The notes under the pieces were generated by a model. It saw only the letters and a program-made list of their open reading frames with translations, was not told the origin of the DNA and did no database searches. Of a stretch of DNA of 47,663 bases, positions 33,604-39,914 are shown in pieces. The DNA is from Acidimicrobiales bacterium (GTDB lineage Bacteria; Actinomycetota; Acidimicrobiia; Acidimicrobiales; SZUA-35). The DNA lies in the NCBI GenBank assembly GCA_020628305.1, contig JAHDFH010000006.1, positions 12,416-60,078 of the forward strand, written 5' to 3'. A program made the position numbers and the translations under genes. Position 1 is the stretch's first letter, and each line of letters starts with the position of its first letter.

Positions 33604-35864
33604 CGCTCCACTCCTACAGTTTTGTGTTCTTTGACAGCCTTTGAGAGAGCTACGATTCCAACTACGACGACTGCAAGGACAACAACTTCTCCCAAAGTGT
33701 CAAGTGCTCGCATATCGGTGAGAATGACGTTGACTACGTTGTTTCCGCCTCCTGTAGTTACTGACTGTGAAAAGAAATCATCGACAGGCTTAGAGTTCAC
33801 ATCCGAAGACGACACCGCAACCAAACCGACACCAACGCCGGTAGCTACAAGAACCGAAACGACGATTCGGATCTCTTGCCAGATTCTACCAACTGGTGGA
33901 AAGCTGCTAGAAAGGTGACTGAAACCGAGTACGAAACCGACAACAATGATCGTCTCGACAAGAAGTTGGGTTAGGGCAAGGTCAGCAGCTCCATGATTGA
34001 TAAACAACCCGGCCATTCCAAGGCCTACAAAGCCTAAAGCCAGTACCGCACCCAGGCGAGACTTCGTGAACGCTACGACCAAGGCAGCCAAGCCGATGAA
34101 TATCGCTAACACCACCTGAGCATTGTTGTCGTAACGGTAAAGGCCGTCAATCTCCAAACTAAACCAGAACGGTATTGTCGATGCCGCTGCAACGAGCGAC
34201 ATTACTACTACATAGATCGGCAGGGATCCGTGCTGCACAACTCGAGTGAACTTTCCAGCGAAACGAATTGTGCCATCAACTGCTTTATCTACTAGTTCCG
34301 CACCCAGAGCTCGAGCTTCGGAAACCTTACTTCGACTAACTAATGCTCCAACAATCGTTCCCGCCAGCACTACTGCAACCGATATCAAGAAGGCGTCAGT
34401 GATCCCTGGCCAGCGGTAAAGTACATAGAGTTCGGCCTGGGAGTTGATCTCGCCAGAGGCTTCAATGACCAAAGTGTTTATCTGATCGATGAATACGTAA
34501 CCTAAGAAGCTCGCAGTGCCAAGAACTGCTGCTGGTGCGGTCATCTCTAGTCGAACTTTGGCAACTTCTATCGATCGACCTTCTGAGCTGCCAAACACGC
34601 CGATTAGCAATCTAGTTGTATAGGCCACCGTTAGAACCGAGCCAAAAATTATGGCTGCACCAGTAGTCCACAAAGTAAGTCCTTCTAGTTTTAGAACCGC
34701 TTCGACCGCTGCTTCCTTGGCAGCGAAGCCGAGCAGTGGAGGAATTCCGGCCATAGACAAGCCACTCACTAGCGCTACGAAGAACGCTACTGGCATGGAC
34801 TTGGCCAAGCCAGACAGCTCACGAATGTCCCTCGTTTTGGTGCGAATGTCAATCTCACCAACAACCATAAACAGTGCCGCTTTGAATATGGCATGGGCAA
34901 CAAATAGCGAAACTCCCGCAAACACTGCTTTAGGCTCTCCCAGGCCAAGGAGCGTCACGATCAGGCCAAGCTGTGAGACTGTTCCCCATGCGAGAATGAG
35001 CTTGGCGTCGAATTGACGAAGGGCCCCTATCGCTCCCCAGAGCATCGTGATAACGCCAATGGCTATCGCCGCCGTAGACCATGTTTCACTTGAGGCAAAC
35101 GTTGGGGTTAGCAAGGCAAGGAGTATGATTCCCGCCTTGACCATTGTTGCTGAGTGAAGGTAGGCGCTTACTGGCGTGGGTGCATCCATGGCACCAGGCA
35201 GCCAGATGTGAAATGGGAACTGTGCTGACTTGGTCGCAATGGCAGTAATGATCAGCACCACTGCGGCTGTACCAGTCGCCCCGGTCGGAGCAGACAAGCT
35301 CGTAAACGCTGTCGAAGCGTTTCCTTCTGCGAGAATTAGCAAGCCTCCTAGAAGGCAAAGTCCGCCACCAGCTGTGATAACTAATGCACGACGAGCTGAC
35401 TGCAAAGCAGAGGGCTTGGTTGACTTATGACCGATCAGCAGAAAGGACGTTATTGAAGTTAGTTCCCAGAAGATAAACAGAGTCCATATATTTCCTGCCC
35501 ATACGAGGCCAAGCATTGATGCGGCAAACAGCGAAAGAACTGCCGCAAACCGCCCGGTGCCCTCTCTATCGTTGCCAAAGTAGCCCGCTGCATACACCAT
35601 TATCAAGGCACCGATAGCCGCAACTAGAAACGAAACGACTGCCTGAAAACTTCCCGGAGCAAAGTTGAAAATCAACCCAGCGTTATCAACCCATGAAACA
35701 CTCTGACTAGAAGGCAAGTTGTCGGGCAACCAGCTAGCTGAAACAACCGCTGCGGCAGCTAGCGGAGTAGCGGCGATATAGAAGACTGCTTTGCCAAGTT
35801 TGTCACGTGAGGCTGCTGCAATGACGCTGACGAGTCCTGATATTGCTAGCAGCGTTAAGAACAC
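33600..35864 (-). CDS. mrpA: Na+/H+ antiporter subunit MrpA/MnhA
   Basis: 754-residue main subunit, related to NuoL. The proton-channel core has NIWTLFIFWELTSITSFLLIG (TM5 glutamate), TKSAQFPFHIWLPGAMDAPT, SAYLHSATMVKAGI and the later FAAKEAAVEAVL. A C-terminal DUF4040/MrpB-like part (from about residue 560) includes LTQLLVETIIVVGFVLG. With MrpB–G it forms the Na+(Li+)/H+ antiporter. The GTG at 35864 starts nine bases after the heliorhodopsin stop, and its own -10 hexamer begins with that stop codon. Confidence 0.95.
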   Translation of the reverse strand: MFLTLLAISGLVSVIAAASRDKLGKAVFYIAATPLAAAAVVSASWLPDNLPSSQSVSWVDNAGLIFNFAPGSFQAVVSFLVAAIGALIMVYAAGYFGNDREGTGRFAAVLSLFAASMLGLVWAGNIWTLFIFWELTSITSFLLIGHKSTKPSALQSARRALVITAGGGLCLLGGLLILAEGNASTAFTSLSAPTGATGTAAVVLIITAIATKSAQFPFHIWLPGAMDAPTPVSAYLHSATMVKAGIILLALLTPTFASSETWSTAAIAIGVITMLWGAIGALRQFDAKLILAWGTVSQLGLIVTLLGLGEPKAVFAGVSLFVAHAIFKAALFMVVGEIDIRTKTRDIRELSGLAKSMPVAFFVALVSGLSMAGIPPLLGFAAKEAAVEAVLKLEGLTLWTTGAAIIFGSVLTVAYTTRLLIGVFGSSEGRSIEVAKVRLEMTAPAAVLGTASFLGYVFIDQINTLVIEASGEINSQAELYVLYRWPGITDAFLISVAVVLAGTIVGALVSRSKVSEARALGAELVDKAVDGTIRFAGKFTRVVQHGSLPIYVVVMSLVAAASTIPFWFSLEIDGLYRYDNNAQVVLAIFIGLAALVVAFTKSRLGAVLALGFVGLGMAGLFINHGAADLALTQLLVETIIVVGFVLGFSHLSSSFPPVGRIWQEIRIVVSVLVATGVGVGLVAVSSSDVNSKPVDDFFSQSVTTGGGNNVVNVILTDMRALDTLGEVVVLAVVVVGIVALSKAVKEHKTVGVER

Positions 35865-35870
35865 GTCTCT

Positions 35871-35876
35871 ACACTA
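35871..35876 (-). promoter_or_regulatory. Leaderless -10 of mrpA, beginning with the heliorhodopsin stop
   Basis: TAGTGT, six bases (AGAGAC), then GTG at 35864. Its first three bases, TAG, are the stop codon of the heliorhodopsin gene. Confidence 0.55.
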
Positions 35877-36683
35877 CTCGATCAGAGTGTTCGCAAAGAT
35901 CTGCCAAGCAAGAAGACTTTTAGCTACGAGACTCAGAACGATGTAAACAGATTCTCCGTAGATGTAGTCTTTCCACTTTCCGATTCCTTTGTACTGCAAG
36001 TACTGGTTAAGTGCGAAACAATTGAAGAGTAAGAAGATCGTGACAAGAATTCCATAGACAAATCCCGGAGGACCTTCAGCACCTTCTCTTGTCACGTTGA
36101 CAGCGACGTAGCCGTAGGTAGCGATCCATGGACCGATGCCTGCAATTGAACCAAACCAAAAAGGAGTCCACCAGGCTTTGTCTCCGGGCTTGTTGACCAT
36201 TTCCATGATCCAACCGAAGAGAATCATTGCAATGTTGGCAAACGAGATGGCTACCAAAGCTGCGAGATCTGTAATTCCCGATACTAGCGCTATGAGTGCG
36301 ATCATTAAGGTCGATGAAAGTGAGTACTCAACCCAGCGGAATCGGTTGCGGCCTCTTCTCAGTTCAGATCCATACTTTGGGAAGCCCCATGGAGAAGCGA
36401 TCAAGAAATGGAAGAAAGCAGACAAGAACAGGAATAGCGAGACTGCAAAGCCAAGGGGCACATCAAAGATCGACTCGATAACACCGCCTGAAAGTGGCGT
36501 ACCTGGAGGTCCGTTGAGATTGAAGCTGCTAACCGACAGAGAAAAGTCGTTTGAAAGTACGACCATTGCAACAGCTGAAACAAAGTGAAACAGCCCCATC
36601 ACTAAGTTGAATTTTTGGAGCTTCGACAAGCGAGAGTCGCTTACTTCAACGCTTTCTTCTTGAAACATTTCCTTAATGGCCAT
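35874..36683 (-). CDS. Heliorhodopsin
   Basis: 269-residue, seven-helix retinal protein of the heliorhodopsin family, which has inverted topology (N-terminus inside) and is thought to act as a sensor rather than a pump. Family markers are RFRWVEYSLSSTLMI with the probable counterion E119, FANIAMILFGWIMEMVN, WTPFWFGSIAGIGPW, and the Schiff-base lysine K255 in SLVAKSLLAWQ. Histidines at about 33 and 92 match the conserved pair near the chromophore. The ATG at 36683 has TAAAGT six bases upstream. It is directly followed by mrpA. No retinal-synthesis gene is in the window. Confidence 0.95.
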   Translation of the reverse strand: MAIKEMFQEESVEVSDSRLSKLQKFNLVMGLFHFVSAVAMVVLSNDFSLSVSSFNLNGPPGTPLSGGVIESIFDVPLGFAVSLFLFLSAFFHFLIASPWGFPKYGSELRRGRNRFRWVEYSLSSTLMIALIALVSGITDLAALVAISFANIAMILFGWIMEMVNKPGDKAWWTPFWFGSIAGIGPWIATYGYVAVNVTREGAEGPPGFVYGILVTIFLLFNCFALNQYLQYKGIGKWKDYIYGESVYIVLSLVAKSLLAWQIFANTLIE

Positions 36684-36689
36684 GTAAAG

Positions 36690-36695
36690 ACTTTA
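36690..36695 (-). promoter_or_regulatory. Leaderless -10 of heliorhodopsin, beginning with the upstream stop
   Basis: TAAAGT, six bases (CTTTAC), then ATG at 36683. Its first three bases, TAA, end the small Cys-rich gene. Confidence 0.6.
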
Positions 36696-36860
36696 GTCTC
36701 TGTTGATCAGCCCCGATAGCCACTCCCGAAAACTCGGCGCATAGTTGTCGCAGTCGCAGCGATCGTCTTCTGCAACATCGGCCAAGATTTGTTCAACATG
36801 CAAGCCACAACCTGCCCAAGAAACCTTGCTGCAACTTCTACAGGTGATCTGTCTACACAT
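36693..36860 (-). CDS. Small Cys-rich (probable zinc-binding) protein
   Basis: 55 residues, too short for the ORF track. It reads MCRQITCRSCSKVSWAGCG, then HVEQILADV and a second pair, RCDCD. Cysteines at 2, 7, 10, 18, 35 and 37 with a histidine at 21 suggest a metal-binding knuckle. Short proteins with a TCxxCxKxxWAGCGxHV pattern are, to my knowledge, common in actinobacteria, without known function. ATG 36860 has TAGGAT exactly six bases upstream. Its stop codon forms part of the heliorhodopsin promoter. Confidence 0.8.
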   Translation of the reverse strand: MCRQITCRSCSKVSWAGCGLHVEQILADVAEDDRCDCDNYAPSFREWLSGLINRD

Positions 36861-36866
36861 GCCCCA

Positions 36867-36872
36867 ATCCTA
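36867..36872 (-). promoter_or_regulatory. Leaderless -10 of the small Cys-rich gene
   Basis: TAGGAT, six bases (TGGGGC), then ATG at 36860. Confidence 0.55.
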
Positions 36873-36888
36873 GGGGTTCTTGCGGAGA

Positions 36889-37599
36889 CTATAGGGTTGA
36901 ACGTGTAGCTGGGACTGACTGCCCTAAACCAGCACTGTGGAATACACCAGGAGCCGTCAGTGATGCTCCAGGGTTGAAGCCAGAGATAGTCCAGTGCACG
37001 AGAGACTGGGCTGCTTCAAGCTCGGCAAGTGCTGGTTGGTAGAGAGCTCCACTTGATTCACTTCCCATAGCTACCCTGACCCAAGACACTTCTATTATTT
37101 CAAAGGGAGTAGCATCTGGATTGTCAAGGGTTCTCAAAGCAGCATTCTTATCCTCAGGCGACAGACCTTTGCTAACCTCTGGCTGAAATGCCTGATAGAG
37201 CTTACTGTGTAACTCAGCTGAGTATTGCTGTATCACTCGCCGTTGCGACGAGCTGAGATGCGAGTGCAGAGGCGACAGAAGAACATAGGTTTCGAACCTT
37301 AGCGACGGATTGGTGTCAGCAGCTACGAATATTCTATAGAGAACCTCCGCTGCTCCTGAATTTCCAAATAGCTCCGGAGAGAAGATCTCAGATGTAGCTC
37401 GCAAAAAGCGGGAGTACTGGTTGTCGTAATCTTCGAGAAGTCTCCTAAAATAGCCACGAGCCATTGCTAGCTCGTACGCTTCTTGGACCGACTGCGGAAA
37501 CTCCATCCTTGCTGCCCAACAGGTATCGAGACCACAATGTACAGTACCTGGATCAGAAAGTTGAACTACAATACTGGTGGTTAAATCTGCATCAATCAT
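36889..37599 (-). CDS. Hypothetical helical protein
   Basis: 236 residues, not recognised. It has a short N-terminal segment, a helical core of about 160 residues (SVQEAYELAMARGYFRRLLEDYD) and a Gly/Ser/Thr/Pro-rich disordered tail of about 35 residues. No membrane or signal segment. ATG 37599 is preceded by AAAGGGCGG; farther upstream a palindrome covers a TAAACT hexamer. It lies between the rhodanese and the small Cys-rich gene on the same strand. Confidence 0.6.
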   Translation of the reverse strand: MIDADLTTSIVVQLSDPGTVHCGLDTCWAARMEFPQSVQEAYELAMARGYFRRLLEDYDNQYSRFLRATSEIFSPELFGNSGAAEVLYRIFVAADTNPSLRFETYVLLSPLHSHLSSSQRRVIQQYSAELHSKLYQAFQPEVSKGLSPEDKNAALRTLDNPDATPFEIIEVSWVRVAMGSESSGALYQPALAELEAAQSLVHWTISGFNPGASLTAPGVFHSAGLGQSVPATRSTL

Positions 37600-37621
37600 G
37601 AGCCGCCCTTTACCTCACTTA

Positions 37622-37636
37622 GTTTAACACTTAAAC
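37622..37636. promoter_or_regulatory. Palindrome over the promoter of the 236-residue protein gene
   Basis: GTTTAA-CAC-TTAAAC, six-base perfect arms. On the minus strand its end forms part of a TAAACT -10-like hexamer, so it could be a repressor site. Confidence 0.3.
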
Positions 37637-37649
37637 CGCTGAGCACACA

Positions 37650-38071
37650 TCACCCGACCGTGGCACCGCCAGCAGCTATCCAGTCATCCAAGCCGCCAAT
37701 GTTCGTCACGTTGTCATATCCTGCTTCGGTCATGATCTCCGTTGCAATTCCGCTGCGGCGCCCGGACCGACAGTAGATGTAGATCTCAGCGTCTTTGTCG
37801 ATATCTGGCGGGAACTCTCCAAGCTCAAGGTGCTTTGCTAAGCCCCAGAGAACGGCTCCATCAGCATGGCTTTCTTCCCACTCTTCATCCGTACGCACAT
37901 CAATAACGTATACGTTGTTCTCGCCCAGCCTCTCGACTGCCTTGCTTGCAACTTCCGAAAAGTCATTTGATGGAGAGATTCTTTGAGACTCCGCCGAGTC
38001 GGTTTGGTCAGAACACGCCGAGGCTGCGAAAGGCTGATAGCGAATAGCGTAACTTTGATGAGCTTGATCAC
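37650..38071 (-). CDS. Rhodanese-like lipoprotein, one-base frameshift near its N-terminus
   Basis: A single rhodanese domain (VYVIDVRTDEEWEESHADGA, then IYIYCRSGRRSGIATEIM with the catalytic Cys, then NIGGLDDWIAAGG). The frame has no start codon; upstream it reads AASACSDQ, the end of a lipobox. A GTG at 38071 in another frame encodes MIKLIKVTLFAISL, a signal peptide start with a -10 hexamer six bases before it. Adding one base in the AAA run at 38029–38031 joins them as …LFAISLFAASAC. Either a sequencing indel or a young mutation. Track ORFs 37650..37898 and 37838..38071 are its two halves. It should be anchored outside the membrane and act on sulphur or thiol redox. Confidence 0.75.
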
Positions 38072-38077
38072 CGCAAC

Positions 38078-38083
38078 AGCTTA
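38078..38083 (-). promoter_or_regulatory. Leaderless -10 of the rhodanese lipoprotein gene
   Basis: TAAGCT, six bases (GTTGCG), then GTG at 38071. It supports the start lying in the signal-peptide frame. Confidence 0.55.
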
Positions 38084-38096
38084 CACTTTCGCCAGG

Positions 38097-38660
38097 TCAG
38101 CTTTCAGCAGCTGCCCTGATCGCTTCATCCACTTGTTCTGGGTTCATTCCATCAACACCAACGGCTGCGACAATCTTCAGTTCGACTTTTTCTTCGCTGG
38201 ACCAGAAGTTGATGATGGTTTCAAGATACGGAGTTAGTAGATCCCAGTCAGCACCAATAGGAACCCCGCCAGTTGTTACGACAAGAGTGGCAGACTTAAT
38301 CGGCAACATTCCAACAGGCCCATTTGCTGTGTAGTCAAACAAGTGGCCGTTGCGTGTCACGAGATCAATGAAAGACTTGACTTGGGCTGGAACTCCCAGA
38401 TTGTAGATGGTCGTAGCGAATACTAGGTGCTCAGTATCTTTCATTTGTTCAATCAACTTGGTGGCGATCGTATTGAGCTCGCCGTCATCGGACCGATCAA
38501 AATGCTGATGGATGTTTTCTGAGTTCAAGTTTGGAAGACTTCCGTGTGAAATATCGACCTTCTCAAACTCTGATATCTCATTGTGTTCGAGGTAGGCCTC
38601 GAGAAGTCTTTTCGTTCTAGATTCAGCCCTTGGGGTGAACTGCACCAGGGTAGTTTTCAT
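38097..38660 (-). CDS. azoR: FMN-dependent NADH-azoreductase
   Basis: 187 residues from the ATG at 38660, which has AGGA nine bases upstream and matches family N-termini (MKTTLVQFTPRAESRTKRLL); the track start adds 19 residues. Flavodoxin-like fold: SRTKRLLEAY is the FMN phosphate loop, TTIYNLGVPAQVKSFIDLV and LVVTTGGVP are family motifs. It reduces quinones and azo compounds by two electrons, protecting against electrophile stress. It lies downstream of marR. Confidence 0.88.
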   Translation of the reverse strand: MKTTLVQFTPRAESRTKRLLEAYLEHNEISEFEKVDISHGSLPNLNSENIHQHFDRSDDGELNTIATKLIEQMKDTEHLVFATTIYNLGVPAQVKSFIDLVTRNGHLFDYTANGPVGMLPIKSATLVVTTGGVPIGADWDLLTPYLETIINFWSSEEKVELKIVAAVGVDGMNPEQVDEAIRAAAES

Positions 38661-38727
38661 TTTTAGTTTCCTAATAGATCTGTTGGGTGTGACGTTTGGG
38701 TCTGACCCAGATGTCACAAATTGTTGA

Positions 38728-39183
38728 TTACTTGCGTACGGCCTTGGCGAGTTTCTCCGTGGACTTTCCCATGGCTTTCACTTCGGCTCTGGTTAGGTGT
38801 GCGAAGACGAGTTCTCTCACTTCTGCGACGTGTGTTGGGGCAAGTTTTTCGAGAAGCTTTCGACCCTTTGGTTTAAGCACAATATTAACAGCTCGTCCAT
38901 CTTCTGGACATTTAACCTTCTCGAGCAAGCCACGTTCTGCAAGTGTGTCCAACCGTTGCGTCAAGCGAGTTCTACTTGCGATCATCTGAGACGAAAGGTC
39001 ACCCACCCTTAGCCGGTTGTCTTCAGCCTGTGAAAGCAGGTGGAACACTTCATAGTCTTGAATGGTGATGTCAGCCTGCTCTTTAAGTGTGGCTGAAAGC
39101 TTGTCGAACAAGCCGAATGACATTTCAATCATCGAGCGCCACAGGTGGGCCTCAGATTCGTCTAGCCATTCGACTTGTTCCAT
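38728..39183 (-). CDS. MarR-family transcriptional regulator
   Basis: 151 residues: flanking dimerisation helices and a winged helix with DYEVFHLLSQAEDNRLRVGDL, MIASRTRLTQRLDTLAERGLLE (recognition helix) and CPEDGRAVNIVL (wing). The start ATG 39183 lies eight bases after the yceI stop, and TAACTT including that stop precedes it. Two palindromes upstream of yceI are probably its operators, so it should repress yceI–marR–azoR and release them on an inducer, perhaps a quinone or oxidant. Confidence 0.9.
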   Translation of the reverse strand: MEQVEWLDESEAHLWRSMIEMSFGLFDKLSATLKEQADITIQDYEVFHLLSQAEDNRLRVGDLSSQMIASRTRLTQRLDTLAERGLLEKVKCPEDGRAVNIVLKPKGRKLLEKLAPTHVAEVRELVFAHLTRAEVKAMGKSTEKLAKAVRK

Positions 39184-39191
39184 CTCGAAAG

Positions 39192-39731
39192 TTAGCTTTC
39201 TACTAGCTGTACGTCTAGCTCGATCTTAACATCATCGCTAATGAGCATCTTGTCTGCGCCAAGTGGCATGTTGAAGTCAATTCCGTAATCTGAACGCTTG
39301 ATTATTCCTGTGGCTGAGAAGCCGGCGTGTGTACTCTGACTCTGTGGGTTGACTTGCTGACCTTCAAATTCAACTTTGAGTTCAATAGGCTTAGTCTGGC
39401 CGTTGATCGTTAGGTCTCCAGCAACTTTGTATTCTTCTCCAGCCTGGGTAATTGCAGAAGAGCTGAACGTCATCTTTGGGTTGGCTTCGACGCCGAAGAA
39501 GTCTGTGCTCTTGAGGTGATTGTCACGGTCTTCGTTGTTGGTATCGACTGATGCCATATCGATCTCGGCCGATAGCGAAGAAGCATCTAGAGTCTCGCCT
39601 ACAGTTGCGCTTGCATCGAATGCGTTAAATTGGCCTCTAACCTTGCTGATTCCAAGGTGCTTAATTGTGAACGCAACACTTGAGTGCGTAGGGTCGATTT
39701 TCCATTGGCCCTGGTTTATCGGTAGTGACAT
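39192..39731 (-). CDS. YceI-family lipid-binding protein
   Basis: 179 residues of the YceI beta-barrel (lipocalin-like) family, which binds isoprenoid-type lipids such as quinones. Markers are WKIDPTHSSVAFTIKHLGISKVRG, RDNHLKSTDFFGVEANPKMTF and GDLTINGQTKPIEL. No signal peptide, so it is cytoplasmic here. ATG 39731 has AAGGAG eight bases upstream. First gene of the MarR-controlled unit. Confidence 0.93.
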   Translation of the reverse strand: MSLPINQGQWKIDPTHSSVAFTIKHLGISKVRGQFNAFDASATVGETLDASSLSAEIDMASVDTNNEDRDNHLKSTDFFGVEANPKMTFSSSAITQAGEEYKVAGDLTINGQTKPIELKVEFEGQQVNPQSQSTHAGFSATGIIKRSDYGIDFNMPLGADKMLISDDVKIELDVQLVES

Positions 39732-39747
39732 TTCAGATCTCCTTCTT

Positions 39748-39767
39748 TTATGTCAAAATTGACTTAA
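39748..39767. promoter_or_regulatory. Probable MarR operator O1
   Basis: TTATGTCAA-AA-TTGACTTAA, an imperfect palindrome 16 bases upstream of the yceI start. It is 35 bases centre to centre from O2. Confidence 0.6.
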
Positions 39768-39782
39768 TTACTATCGGTCACC

Positions 39783-39802
39783 TTATGTCAAACTTGACAT
39801 AA
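39783..39802. promoter_or_regulatory. Probable MarR operator O2
   Basis: TTATGTCAA-AC-TTGACATAA, a palindrome with perfect nine-base arms. It contains TTGACA on the minus strand, so bound repressor would cover a -35 element. Confidence 0.65.
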
Positions 39803-39878
39803 AAGCAACTTAACCTCCTGACGTACCTGATAGTTGTGGCATTCGGGTATCAACGAGGCGTAACGACAATAGGACGTG

Positions 39879-39905
39879 GGACATTTTGCCCCGTCCCCAA
39901 TGTCC
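39879..39905. terminator. Hairpin after the haloperoxidase gene
   Basis: GGACATT and AATGTCC arms with a 13-base loop. It lies between the haloperoxidase stop and the yceI promoter. There is no T-run, so this is weak. Confidence 0.25.
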
Positions 39906-39914
39906 AATGTCCAA

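Noticed and set aside
38661-38717. azoR start at 38717
   Set aside because: The extra 19 residues are polar and unlike the family; the ATG at 38660 gives the standard N-terminus with a ribosome site.
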